Source: Xenorhabdus sp. BG5
GTDB taxonomy: Bacteria > Pseudomonadota > Gammaproteobacteria > Enterobacterales > Enterobacteriaceae
Assembly (NCBI RefSeq): GCF_015163665.1
Contig: NZ_JADEUG010000006.1
Span: 1-64,000, forward strand
Direction of reading: 5' to 3'
Length of the DNA: 64,000 nucleotides
The first letter of the stretch is position 1. The number at the start of each line of letters is the position of its first letter. Shown here piece by piece: positions 35,250 to 44,763 of the stretch. The notes beneath the pieces were generated by a model that searched no databases, was not told where the DNA came from, and worked only from the letters and a program-made list of their open reading frames with translations. A program made the position numbers and the translations under genes.

Positions 35250-35457
35250 CTTAAATCTCCGTAATAGTTAACTGACTGAATATGAAATGATTCTAAAGAG
35301 GGGGGCGGACAGGGTATGGACATGGAATGAACTATTTTTTATCTGCCTCCGGAAGCAGGCCCGACGCGGCACACCGTGAAATGCGATGAAAAAACACTCA
35401 ATCTAATGGAGGCAAAACGGACAGGGAGTGTCCTTTCCTAACATGCTGATAACAAGC

Positions 35458-36282
35458 TCAGGACTGAAACCCACCCAGCATCGCTTCAGCCATCACCCAG
35501 AGAGCCCGGTTGAGCTTCACATCTCCGTCGATACCACGCACGGCGCGGGTATGCGTTCGCCCGCCTTTTGCACTCCGACCACTGAGCCCGCCCTTAATCA
35601 GGTTCTCCTGAATACGCTGGTATGTGGTCCACAGATCATTGCTCTCATCCTGCCAGCGGCGTGGGGAGAGTATCTGAGGTGCTGTCACCGGCTGGTGGTC
35701 CTCACCGAAACGGTACGTCAGTGCAGCCTGTGCCAGAGCCTGTTGTGCAGGCGGCGGCAGCATCAGCGACTGCATGGCATCCCGCTTCTCTTCCACACGG
35801 TCAAAAATACCTAGCACTTCATACGCTCCCTCAATCACCTGACTCACGACATCTCCTTTGTGCGGCACCCGCACCTCGCCAAACGACTCACCGCAGACGA
35901 GCCCGTTCTGGCAAACCGCACGGAATAATCCCGGCAACATCTGGTACGAACTGGTGCCGTCATGAGAGTTGAGCAGAATAATTTCCGGCACCTGTTTGCC
36001 GGTAATTTGCCCCTCCCGACGCAGGCGCAGCATATGCTTTGTATGCTCACGACGCCCTGGGTCACGCACTCGGGTCTGGCAGGCAAAGAAGGGCTGAAAG
36101 CCTTCGCGCTGCAGACTGTCCAGCAGGGATATGGTGGGTATGTAGGTGTATTTTTCACTACGTGACTCGTGTTTGTCCTCACTGAACACACTGGGTACCA
36201 CGCGATACAGCTCTTCACGGGTTAGTGGACGATCACGACGAATAAGGTTTGCTGCGCCAAAGCGCGAAGCCAGACGGGTCAT
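35458..36282 (-). CDS. DUF932 protein (YfjQ/YafZ type)
   Basis: 274 residues from MTRLASRFGAANLI, the family start. TYIPTISLLDSLQREGFQPF, EIILLNSHDGTSSYQMLPGL and FRAVCQNGLVCG are typical. DUF932 proteins are common in plasmids and islands; a ssDNA or replication-linked role is only suggested. Confidence 0.9.
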   Translation of the reverse strand: MTRLASRFGAANLIRRDRPLTREELYRVVPSVFSEDKHESRSEKYTYIPTISLLDSLQREGFQPFFACQTRVRDPGRREHTKHMLRLRREGQITGKQVPEIILLNSHDGTSSYQMLPGLFRAVCQNGLVCGESFGEVRVPHKGDVVSQVIEGAYEVLGIFDRVEEKRDAMQSLMLPPPAQQALAQAALTYRFGEDHQPVTAPQILSPRRWQDESNDLWTTYQRIQENLIKGGLSGRSAKGGRTHTRAVRGIDGDVKLNRALWVMAEAMLGGFQS

Positions 36283-36314
36283 AAACAGACTCCTAAGGAT
36301 GGATAAATAAAGAC

Positions 36315-36347
36315 AAAAAAGCCCTGTCACATAGTCGCGGCAGGGCT
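36315..36347 (-). terminator. Terminator after YfjP-type GTPase gene
   Basis: Minus strand: AGCCCTG / CAGGGCT stem, then TTTTTTTGTC. Confidence 0.78.
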
Positions 36348-36376
36348 AAGGAAACAACGAGTAAGGGGTTAAGTAT

Positions 36377-37240
36377 TCAGAAGAAAAAACTCCAGACAGC
36401 ACGAGCGACCGATACCACGGTGTCACGTACAGCCTGGATAATTGTCCGAACCGGGGCCGGTATCAGGGGCAAGCTGCTTATCGTGTCCAACACCGAGCCG
36501 ACCGTTTCACCAAAATCGTCACGGGCTTTTTTATTAACGGCATCGGTACGAAGTGGAGCACTAAGCTGTACTGTCACCGGACTACTGGCCTCCCGTGGCA
36601 GGCAACGAATCATCCGTTCAGCCATCACCCGAAGTCCCCATTGCAGACGAACTGACACCGCGCAGACCGGATTTACTGGCTGGAACAGCTCATGTAACAG
36701 GCCGATTTTGCGGCTGATGTTTTGTTTCTGTTCAGTAGATAATTTATTGCCACTGCTGGTGGGTTCGACCTTATCCGACTGGCAGATAACAAACAGCACC
36801 TTATGCCGGTAAGGCTCACCGATCACCTGACGGTAAAAATGTTCATCCACCGCTAGTGCCCGATCATCGGCCTTAATCAGCCACAGTACCAGGTCAAGTC
36901 GGGGAAGCTGCTTGCGGTAAAGTGCAGCATATTCCAAATCACGCGCATTGCTTTCCCCTACTCCGGGTAAATCCACGATGCTCATCACACGTTCCCCCAC
37001 CTGCTGGCGAAAGCGCATCGGTTCGCGTGTGCAGGCGGCTACATCGCTAACCGGTGAAACCTCACTGGCAAACAGGGCATTGCACAGCGACGATTTTCCC
37101 GCCCCAGTTTTACCCATAATGCCGATCACTGGCTCGTAGTTAGCAAGCTGGTTTATCTGCTGCAGAATACGCTCTGATACCCACTGCGGCAGGCCGGGAA
37201 TTGAGTTCAGCAGCGGTTTCAGGTCTTGAGAGTCCTTCAT
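36377..37240 (-). CDS. YfjP/YeeP/YkfA-type GTPase
   Basis: 287 residues, same length as YfjP. G1 GKTGAGKS (43-50), G3 DLPGVGE, and CQSDKVEP at the G4 position. The C-terminus is hydrophobic (VVSVARAVWSFFF). Era-like GTPase typical of CP4-type islands; substrate unknown. It diverges from the metallophosphoesterase cassette. Confidence 0.9.
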   Translation of the reverse strand: MKDSQDLKPLLNSIPGLPQWVSERILQQINQLANYEPVIGIMGKTGAGKSSLCNALFASEVSPVSDVAACTREPMRFRQQVGERVMSIVDLPGVGESNARDLEYAALYRKQLPRLDLVLWLIKADDRALAVDEHFYRQVIGEPYRHKVLFVICQSDKVEPTSSGNKLSTEQKQNISRKIGLLHELFQPVNPVCAVSVRLQWGLRVMAERMIRCLPREASSPVTVQLSAPLRTDAVNKKARDDFGETVGSVLDTISSLPLIPAPVRTIIQAVRDTVVSVARAVWSFFF

Positions 37241-37554
37241 TCCTACCTATTTGAAAAATATAATAAAAACAGAATTATTCGTTAGGTTTCGCCGTTTTTG
37301 TGTGCATTCAGTAAAATGATATATATCTCAAATTTTTTCTGATTATAGTAAGAGCTATGGTGGCCTTACTTGCAGTCTTACCACTTGGATCTAGATGATG
37401 GTTTCTTTGCGAACGAGCTTAAATTTTGAGAAGGAAGTAACAGACTTGTAAGTTGATGGAGGGCATAGCAGTTAAAATGGTAAGTTTTTGATAGAATGGA
37501 ATATCTAATATTTAATTAGTTTTGACGGTTGGCTAAATCTGAAGGAGTAGTACC
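37241..37554. other. Divergent control region of the defence cassette
   Basis: About 315 bp, AT-rich, without a gene. Composition shifts sharply here from the GC-rich left module to the AT-rich cargo. A candidate promoter lies near its right end. Confidence 0.6.
37488..37516 (+). promoter_or_regulatory. Candidate promoter of the GTPase cassette
   Basis: TTGATA, 17-bp spacer, TTTAAT, ending 38 bp before the first start codon. In AT-rich DNA such matches arise by chance, so support is modest. Confidence 0.4.
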
Positions 37555-38826
37555 TTGCTCATATTACATTTATCAGATATCCATTTTCGGAAATCTGAAA
37601 TTCAAACTGCGCAGGATCCAAACTTCCATTTAAGAAATGAGTTGATTCGTGATGCGGCACAGCAGTGCACACGTTTAGGTGCACCTGATGTAGTGGTTGT
37701 CTCAGGGGATATTGCATTTTCAGGAGATCCAGAAGAATTTTCGTTTGCTACTGATTGGCTTGAGCGCCTTTGTGGCGCTTGTGGGTGCTCAATGGAATCA
37801 GTCTTTGTTGTACCGGGCAACCATGATGTTGTGCGGAACTTAGCAGACCGAAACTTAGTTCAGATGATCCATCAAAAAATTAAGACAGCACCCAACCCCA
37901 ATGCTGAAATCATGAGGCAGCTAAGTGATCCAGATGCTCGGCGATTACTTTATGAAAGTCTGGACAACTACAATCAATTCGCACAGCAGTTTTTCTGTAG
38001 TTTACTTCCCCCAGATAGAACACGAGTGGTTCGAGACGTTGCATTGAATGATGGCTCAACACTGAGATTATGGGGATTGAACAGTGCATTTGTATCAAGT
38101 GGATATGATCGTCAGGGAGATCTATTTGTAGACCCCGCAAGTTTCCAAATTACTCGTGAAGATGGCGTTGTTAATGCCGTGCTTACTCATCACCATCTTA
38201 CTTGGTTGCGTAATGCTCGTGAGCTTGAAGATCATCTGAACGATGTAGCTCCATTACAAATTTTTGGCCATATTCACACTAATCGCGTCGACATGGTTCG
38301 CGATTATGTGCGACTTGCAGCTAGTGCAGCAAATCCAGATCGGCATGAGGATGGTTGGGAGCCTGGATACAATCTAATTGAATTAGATGTTAGTGGAGGA
38401 CCAACGGAGCGAATGCTTAATGTTAGAGCTCACATCAGAGTCTGGCAAACTGCACCCGGAGGATTTCAGGCGAAGATGGATAGACACTCTTCCGTGTTTG
38501 AGCACTCTATCCGGCTAGATAATTGGAACTCATCGGTTAGACCCCTCTCAAGCTTAGTAACACAGCCTCGTCTTGCTGAACATATTCCTGAGATAATGGC
38601 TGTGAAAGAGGGAAATTCAACGAACGTCCTTCGTGATCTTGGCCTTCGCTTCTACCGCCTTACATTTAGTCAAAAATTAGTGATTGCTGGGCGTTTAGAA
38701 TTGTTAGAAGACGATGACATGCGTTTACCTGACTATGAACGTTTTAGACAAGTATTGCTCAGAGCTCATGAGAGGGGAATGCTTGATGTGCTTGCAGAAG
38801 CTGTGAGCGAAGCAGAACAACGATAA
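37555..38826 (+). CDS. Calcineurin-like metallophosphoesterase, defence cassette gene 1
   Basis: 423 residues starting at TTG after AAGGAG; the frame closes upstream and the motif starts at once, so TTG is forced. Metal-site motifs: Asp8/His10 (SDIHF), Asp52 (GDIAFSG), Asn89/His90 (GNHD), His212-214 (THHH), His239/His241 (GHIH). The C-terminal ~130 residues are a separate helical region. It may be a nuclease or phosphodiesterase; substrate unknown. It is 13 bp before the next gene, so it probably acts with the GTPases, most likely as effector. Confidence 0.88.
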   Translation: MLILHLSDIHFRKSEIQTAQDPNFHLRNELIRDAAQQCTRLGAPDVVVVSGDIAFSGDPEEFSFATDWLERLCGACGCSMESVFVVPGNHDVVRNLADRNLVQMIHQKIKTAPNPNAEIMRQLSDPDARRLLYESLDNYNQFAQQFFCSLLPPDRTRVVRDVALNDGSTLRLWGLNSAFVSSGYDRQGDLFVDPASFQITREDGVVNAVLTHHHLTWLRNARELEDHLNDVAPLQIFGHIHTNRVDMVRDYVRLAASAANPDRHEDGWEPGYNLIELDVSGGPTERMLNVRAHIRVWQTAPGGFQAKMDRHSSVFEHSIRLDNWNSSVRPLSSLVTQPRLAEHIPEIMAVKEGNSTNVLRDLGLRFYRLTFSQKLVIAGRLELLEDDDMRLPDYERFRQVLLRAHERGMLDVLAEAVSEAEQR

Positions 38827-38839
38827 AGGGACTACAAGT

Positions 38840-39910
38840 ATGGCAATATTAACATTCGCAGATCGTTATGCTGAAGCGGGCTTAGCTCCTACATCAGAAA
38901 CAATTATTTCTCGCCAAGAACCGGTCAAACGGCTCGTAGATAATATCAATGAACAGCAAATACTTGATTTAACATCATTTTACTACGGTGATACTGATGT
39001 TTCTTTAGAATGGTTTCGGGCTGAGTTTTCAGAAGAAGATGCAAGTTTTAGCCTGTTGAATAACGAAAGAGAAGCACGTGTTCTATCCGCATCAGTTTTA
39101 GGGGAACTTATCGACCAAGAAAATGCGGTTGCTATCTTAGCGATATGTGCTGGGAGCGTTAAAGGGCTTCGTCAGCCTTTACAATCTTTGTGGCTTTTAA
39201 AAAACGCTGAAGAGAGTTTTTTGAAGCTGGCTATTGCAGGGAGAGCATTTCAAGAGATTCCGATCAAGATAGTTCCCACTGTTACCCCCAAACTGGACGA
39301 AGAGATTGCTGCCTTGGGCGCCACAAATGATTGGGCAACTCTTGTCACCCTGCTTGGAAAGATTCGGGCAGAAGCTCAGGCGTCGGCAAAAGCAGTTGCA
39401 ACTCAGAGCATGGGAATACTGAAAAAAATTGATCGCCAGGCTGCATTGATACGGGAAGAAAGCCAGATGCTTTGGTGGCTTACAGGTGGTTATAGTAGAG
39501 TTTTTAATCGTAGTTTCACTACCTTTTCAACTCAACAAGCAGCATTAGCCGCCGCAATAGACTTGGGGGCTTTGACTAATTCTTCCGAATTTGGCCCTGT
39601 TGCTATACCCGCGATGCTTGAACGTGTAATTTTAACCGCCAAGAAGGGGCGCGGGGCACAGCCAAAAGAACTATCTGCGGCTATTGATAGTTTTAGTGTG
39701 GAGGAGCTTCGTTGTCTTAAAGCGCCATCAACATTACCTCCTAAACTTACCCCTATCTCAACCGCGATTGAATTAGCAGAGGTAATAGGTATTGGTTCTT
39801 GGTATGCACAATTTAAGTCAAGAACTGGGCTTGAATCTTCAATTCAGTTAGAGTCACTACCTCTGGCAGAGCAACTTTACCGTGAATATCTTTTAGGGCG
39901 GCTGCTGTGA
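38840..39910 (+). CDS. All-helical GTPase-associated (GASH-like) protein, cassette gene 2
   Basis: 356 residues, almost entirely predicted helix and without catalytic motifs (for example EEIAALGATNDWATLVTLLG, then KIRAEAQASAKAV). The middle has QMLWWLTGGYSRVFNRSF and the end LPLAEQLYREYLLGRLL. Position and architecture match the all-helical partner annotated GASH in GTPase-associated systems; I assign it by context and pattern. It overlaps the next gene by four bases. Confidence 0.65.
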   Translation: MAILTFADRYAEAGLAPTSETIISRQEPVKRLVDNINEQQILDLTSFYYGDTDVSLEWFRAEFSEEDASFSLLNNEREARVLSASVLGELIDQENAVAILAICAGSVKGLRQPLQSLWLLKNAEESFLKLAIAGRAFQEIPIKIVPTVTPKLDEEIAALGATNDWATLVTLLGKIRAEAQASAKAVATQSMGILKKIDRQAALIREESQMLWWLTGGYSRVFNRSFTTFSTQQAALAAAIDLGALTNSSEFGPVAIPAMLERVILTAKKGRGAQPKELSAAIDSFSVEELRCLKAPSTLPPKLTPISTAIELAEVIGIGSWYAQFKSRTGLESSIQLESLPLAEQLYREYLLGRLL

Positions 39911-40848
39911 CAAATCAGCTCAATGAAGAAGAAACTGATGTTGATGTTTTTGAACAACCAGAATCTGTTAAGGTTCAAGCTGTTGATACCACCCAAGCTT
40001 GGGTATCACTACCCACATCTACGATGCTTACTCTGGAAGAGGCAGACCAGCTTTTGCGTTGGCGGGATGCTTCTATAATAACCATCGTTGGGGAGCGCAA
40101 TGGTGGTAAGACAACATTAGTAACCGAAATATATGGTCGCTTTCTACGAGGTGCTTTTGCAAATTCCTATTTTTGCCACAGCTTGACATTAATGGGGTTC
40201 GAACGAAAAAGTTTTCATTCTCGAGCGGAGTCAGGAAGGTCATATCCAGACACAGATAGAACGTCGGCTCAAGATGGTCTACGTTTCTTTCATTTGGCAT
40301 TGTCAAATGAAACAGACCTTTTACGTCGTGACCTTCTTATTTCGGAGCGAGCTGGGGAAGTTTATCGAGAGATCCGAGATCGTCCAGATCGTGCTGTAGA
40401 TATGATAGAGATTCTTAAGGCAACGACTATCGCGTTTATCGTTGATGGTGAGCGCGTAGCTGCACCAAGAAAACGCGCTGAGGTTTTTTCTTCTATAAGA
40501 AATATAGTTCGTGTTGTGACTAATTCAGGGAATATTTCATCTCAAACACACATCCAATTGGTTGTTACTAAATTTGATTTACTTGAGGGGGATGAAAAAT
40601 CTCAAGCTCGGGATGCTTTAGCTACATTTGAACAAGCTATTGAAAGTATGCTATCGGGGCAGTTCCATTTTGAAACTTTTCATACAGCCGCTCGTTCGCT
40701 ACATCCAGATTCAGAACCAGCGCAAGGATTAGCTCCACTTCTGAAAACTTGGTTGAGACCGAAACCACCTGAGCTTATTGATAATCCTTGTCTTCCGGAG
40801 TTGACAGATGAATTTGATAAACTGTTAGTAAGGAGAGTTGTTCAGTGA
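39907..40848 (+). CDS. TRAFAC-type GTPase (DO-GTPase2-like), cassette gene 3
   Basis: 313 residues from GTG 39907, overlapping the previous stop (GTGA). P-loop GERNGGKT (62-69). G4 is TKFD (221-224), preceded by the hydrophobic strand IQLVV. In place of the classical DxxG, the G3 region reads ISERAGE (145-151). This is the double-GTPase type of TRAFAC GTPase rather than a ribosomal or Era GTPase. The acidic N-terminal 30 residues look disordered. Probably forms the switch with gene 4. Confidence 0.75.
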   Translation: MTNQLNEEETDVDVFEQPESVKVQAVDTTQAWVSLPTSTMLTLEEADQLLRWRDASIITIVGERNGGKTTLVTEIYGRFLRGAFANSYFCHSLTLMGFERKSFHSRAESGRSYPDTDRTSAQDGLRFFHLALSNETDLLRRDLLISERAGEVYREIRDRPDRAVDMIEILKATTIAFIVDGERVAAPRKRAEVFSSIRNIVRVVTNSGNISSQTHIQLVVTKFDLLEGDEKSQARDALATFEQAIESMLSGQFHFETFHTAARSLHPDSEPAQGLAPLLKTWLRPKPPELIDNPCLPELTDEFDKLLVRRVVQ

Positions 40849-41723
40849 ATTCAAATTTTATAATTATGGGATTACCAGCATCAGGTAAGACAACCTTTTT
40901 AGCAGCACTTTGGCATTTGGTTGAATCTGATGAGACAATTTGTCTTTTAGAATTAGACGCTTATGAGGGTGATCTTACTTATCTCAATCGCATAGCTGAA
41001 GCGTGGCGAAACTTTGAAGCTGTTCCTAGAACATCTCAGGTTGGGGATATGAATGTAGCGATTCATTTGCGAAATCGCGAAACTGGTGAAAAAGGAACAG
41101 CATTTTTTCCTGATCTAGCTGGAGAGGTTTTTGATCGTCAAGTAGAAGATAGAATATTCCGAAAAGATTTCATGAAAAATTTTTCGGATGACGATGGTAT
41201 CTTATTTTTCATTAGTGCAGATGTCAGAGAAGACTTTTTATCTGTTACTGAACTCAATGCAAGATTGCCAAGTAATATCGAGTCTGAAGAGACTTTGAAC
41301 AATGATTCTACTGATGAGAATTCTGAAAACATAATAACTGAATGGGAACCAAAATTATTGCCCGCTCAAGTTAAAGTTGTGCAGCTACTTAGTGATATTA
41401 TAAGGCCTCCCTTTGAGCCATGTTTGCGAAGAATTGCTATATTAATATCTGCATGGGATTTAGTTCATGATTCAGGAGTAACACCTAACGATTGGTTAGA
41501 AGTAAATATGCCGCTTGTAGCACAATTTTTGAAGACTAATAGTGATTACTTTGATCATCAGATTTATGGTGTGTCTGCGCAAGGAGTTAGTCTTTCTGAT
41601 GATACTGCAGTTGATGAGATTGCTACTTTGCTAGCAAGTCGGAGAATTAAAATTGTTGGTCCGGAAAGTGAAGGGAATGATTTGACCGAACCTCTTGTAT
41701 GGCTTATGTCGGCGGGCGAATGA
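40845..41723 (+). CDS. Second GTPase (DO-GTPase1-like), cassette gene 4
   Basis: 292 residues from GTG 40845, again overlapping the stop before (GTGA). P-loop GLPASGKT (9-16) near the N-terminus, G3 DLAGE (90-94), and a divergent G4, ISAWD, after a hydrophobic strand (RRIAILISAWDL). An acidic loop near 140-165 (ESEETLNNDSTDENSEN). It pairs with gene 3, giving the two-GTPase signature. Confidence 0.75.
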   Translation: MNSNFIIMGLPASGKTTFLAALWHLVESDETICLLELDAYEGDLTYLNRIAEAWRNFEAVPRTSQVGDMNVAIHLRNRETGEKGTAFFPDLAGEVFDRQVEDRIFRKDFMKNFSDDDGILFFISADVREDFLSVTELNARLPSNIESEETLNNDSTDENSENIITEWEPKLLPAQVKVVQLLSDIIRPPFEPCLRRIAILISAWDLVHDSGVTPNDWLEVNMPLVAQFLKTNSDYFDHQIYGVSAQGVSLSDDTAVDEIATLLASRRIKIVGPESEGNDLTEPLVWLMSAGE

Positions 41724-43675
41724 AATTAGATCATTGCTTATTTGGTTATGATGATGGTCATCGATTAATTGCATCATCCTTACCTCTTGGTGACGAAATT
41801 GCTTATCTTACGGAGTTAAGTGATCTTGCACCAGGTGTTATTTTTGGAAGTTCAAAGGGGTACTGGACTGGTTTACCAGCACCTACAATTGGTCGTTATG
41901 TGTTAATGTTTACTTGGCCAGCCCCAGAGATGCCAAGACCTGGATGTGTGTGGACTCATGCGTTATTGCTAGAGCCATCAATGTTGGAGTCTATAAAAGA
42001 TTTATCTATATTACAGGGGGTTATTAGCCGCCCTGGTAATTTCGTAAATAAAGATTATTATAGCCAGCCTTTGGAAGTTGATTTAACAAGAAAAAAAATC
42101 ACACAATTGCCATTGGATCTTTTACTTGTAGAAAAATTAATTGATTCACTGTATGGCAAAGTAAAAACAAGCATTGAAGTTCCTTCTTCAGATCTGCTAG
42201 ATAGACCATTATTTGCTGTTTGGTCTCAACAATGGCCGCGCCTCAGACGTAATTTTCGATTTCAGACCGCCGTTTCGCGTAAACCAAGGTCAACAGGTTC
42301 AGCCCGTTTTGATATCATAGCTGTTTTTTCTCAAGAAGATTTTTTTGATTCTGAAATTAAAGATATTTCATCAAGTTGGTTAAATGATGCTGTCGTTGAT
42401 ATTCAGAGCGAAATGCAACATTCATTCCGTAATTTCTTGTGGGAATATGGTCGAGATGTTCGTAAACAACGTGGTTCATTCAAGCCTTTAGCTGAAATAT
42501 ATTCGCTTAGTTATGAAACTGATACTGAGTCTATTCTCCGTATTATTGACATTGTTGCTGAAGCATTTCCGACTTTAAATGATGCTAATCATTTAAAACA
42601 AGATTTAGTCGATGGTGGTTTTGCAGGTCAGGGGCAAATAACATTACTCAATAATTTGATTCTTAGCTTTGAAGAGGAAGGGGCAGTATTCCCTCCAATC
42701 ACTACTGCTGGATTTGATAATTTAACGGGTTTTTGGCCTAGGCAATCTGAGTCCGTGTTAAATCTTTTGGATTTAGCATCACAATCAAAATCTGAAAGTG
42801 GTGAGGTTATTTTTAAACACTTAATTAGAACTGTTCAAACATCTGAATTTTGGACTCTCAGTCGTTCTAATTTAATTGTTAGGAAACTCGTAGTTAAGCA
42901 GAATCCTGAATTTTTACTTGCAAATGAATCTATATTAGATGATAGCGATATCATGGACTTGTTACACTTGGTCCCTAATGATACCAAAGGCCTTGAGCAG
43001 TTTATAAACGACATGATTGAGCGTAACAATAATGATATTGCAAGTTCGATTTTTGATAATTTACCTGATATCGCTGTTGCTAAAGTTGTTCAGAAATTAA
43101 ATAGTAAAAAACCGGTGCCGACTGTATGGAGAAAAGAGCTTTGGTCACGCCATGATTATCTACTTAAAGATGAGATAATTCGAAATGTAACTCGAGCAAG
43201 CTTACTTTATGATTTTGCTGATGCGTTTGGTTGGCTATCGAATGTAGTAATTGCTGAAGGTCTAGAGCCTTGGTATAACTCTTTTATGACTGTTACAAAC
43301 GATCTTGACGGCGCTGCATTAGATATGCTTGATTGTTTCTCTATAGTCTTGGCTATAAAATCTGGTGGCGATAAAGGACTTAAAATAATCGAAAAAAATT
43401 ACTCAAATTTGCACCGGAAAATATTGAAATCTAGGTTGTCACCACAAGCTCGTGATATGCTATTTTCACAATTGCCAGAAATTGGGTGGTTACGAGGCTG
43501 GGATTTAGGTTATCGTTTTCGATTAGCCATCGCTCAAGCTTATATTTATAATAAATGGTCAGTAAATAGCTTCGTTAGCTTAGCCTCAGATCGTAAAGGT
43601 CGTGAATTACTTGCTGATGCTGCATCAGATATTGATGGTGGACGCGAGTACTCTAATGCGGCATGGCGTGATTGA
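41720..43675 (+). CDS. GAP1-like GTPase-associated protein, cassette gene 5
   Basis: 651 residues from ATG 41720 (ATGA overlap with the previous stop); an ATG at 41699 in the same frame is less likely. It opens KLDHCLFGYDDGHRLIASS, the typical start of GAP1 N-terminal domains. The rest is a long helical region with repeated hydrophobic helices, ending in RGWDLGYRFRLAIAQAY and SFVSLASDRKGRELLADAA. Likely a large scaffold that senses or is regulated by the GTPases. A terminator follows. Confidence 0.75.
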   Translation: MKLDHCLFGYDDGHRLIASSLPLGDEIAYLTELSDLAPGVIFGSSKGYWTGLPAPTIGRYVLMFTWPAPEMPRPGCVWTHALLLEPSMLESIKDLSILQGVISRPGNFVNKDYYSQPLEVDLTRKKITQLPLDLLLVEKLIDSLYGKVKTSIEVPSSDLLDRPLFAVWSQQWPRLRRNFRFQTAVSRKPRSTGSARFDIIAVFSQEDFFDSEIKDISSSWLNDAVVDIQSEMQHSFRNFLWEYGRDVRKQRGSFKPLAEIYSLSYETDTESILRIIDIVAEAFPTLNDANHLKQDLVDGGFAGQGQITLLNNLILSFEEEGAVFPPITTAGFDNLTGFWPRQSESVLNLLDLASQSKSESGEVIFKHLIRTVQTSEFWTLSRSNLIVRKLVVKQNPEFLLANESILDDSDIMDLLHLVPNDTKGLEQFINDMIERNNNDIASSIFDNLPDIAVAKVVQKLNSKKPVPTVWRKELWSRHDYLLKDEIIRNVTRASLLYDFADAFGWLSNVVIAEGLEPWYNSFMTVTNDLDGAALDMLDCFSIVLAIKSGGDKGLKIIEKNYSNLHRKILKSRLSPQARDMLFSQLPEIGWLRGWDLGYRFRLAIAQAYIYNKWSVNSFVSLASDRKGRELLADAASDIDGGREYSNAAWRD

Positions 43676-43691
43676 CTGGTTTCTTATAAAG

Positions 43692-43724
43692 AGGTGATAA
43701 GGTGATGTTTGCTTATCACCTTTT
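43692..43724 (+). terminator. Terminator of the GTPase cassette
   Basis: Perfect 10-bp stem AGGTGATAAG / CTTATCACCT with a 10-nt loop, followed by TTTT. Confidence 0.85.
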
Positions 43725-43872
43725 GATGTACACATTTCAGACATACTCTCAGGTGTATTGGCTTAAACTTTACCTAACAATTTTCACCGATAGTACACGA
43801 ACAAATCTGACAGTCTGCTTCAAGCGATAAGCCGCCATTAACTCCATGTTCAGCGGCTAGCAGGTTGCAATG

Positions 43873-44763
43873 CTAAAGCTTTTTGCCGTTAAATCTGAAG
43901 GCTTCGCTTCTTTTGATATCTCGCGACAATGATTCTAGCCCCGGATATATAAATGACTTCGTTATACCTAGAGATTGCAAATCTTTAAGCATTTGGGGAA
44001 CCACTTCATACGGTATAAATATTTTATGCATAATTTCACGAAGAGCATCGTAATAGTCTAATGCCCATATATTTGAACCATGTAATGTGAAGTGACCCGA
44101 TTGTGATCTTATCCTCGTATCTATATGACTTGATTGGACTGCAATTGGAAGAAAATTAGAACTACCTTCTTTATTCATTGGGTCAAAGTAATGGCTCCAT
44201 TTGTCAGCTTCTTCGCAAATATAAATTTTCGAACGGCTTGAGACTGTTAAATAATTCAATTTTGATGGACTTAAGGCAAAAACAGCAGCTCCTTCCGAGC
44301 AAAACTCATCGCTTTCCATAAAATTTTGCGAAGGCGATTCGTCGTAATGCCTCTCTTCGTCAAAGGTAGGATTTGATTCGATAGCAAAGAATAATGCTAC
44401 TAAGGCGTTTGTCGTCCAGTCTAACAGCCTTGTTGGTACACCATAGTGCTGCATCAAGAACATCCACTCAAAATTATTTGAGGGCTCTCGATTCAAAAAA
44501 GGAACCGCTCGCGACTTAAATTCATAAAACATATTTTCGGGACTAAGACCTGTTACATGACCGCCCTCTGAAAGTACCACCTGACCATTTTCGACCCTAT
44601 TACCTCTGGCATCAGTTAAGGGAACGGTATCACGTAATACCGAAGGTTCTAATCTATATGAAGCGCAAGCATGTCCTCTAAACCATATGTCATCGACTTC
44701 ATTTACTATTTTTGTAACTGTTGAAATATAATCTGTTAGCGAGTTTACGGCATACTTAAACAT
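43873..44763 (-). CDS. FRG domain protein
   Basis: 296 residues from ATG 44763 (GAGGAG six bases upstream). The N-terminal FRG motif is DDIWFRGHACASYRLEPSVL (about 26-45). The domain continues with FEWMFLMQHYGVPTRLLDWT, NALVALFFAI, typical of FRG proteins, which are frequent in defence islands and linked by some to ADP-ribosyl-like folds. It is convergent with the GTPase cassette, so it is a separate unit. Biochemical role unknown. Confidence 0.85.
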   Translation of the reverse strand: MFKYAVNSLTDYISTVTKIVNEVDDIWFRGHACASYRLEPSVLRDTVPLTDARGNRVENGQVVLSEGGHVTGLSPENMFYEFKSRAVPFLNREPSNNFEWMFLMQHYGVPTRLLDWTTNALVALFFAIESNPTFDEERHYDESPSQNFMESDEFCSEGAAVFALSPSKLNYLTVSSRSKIYICEEADKWSHYFDPMNKEGSSNFLPIAVQSSHIDTRIRSQSGHFTLHGSNIWALDYYDALREIMHKIFIPYEVVPQMLKDLQSLGITKSFIYPGLESLSRDIKRSEAFRFNGKKL

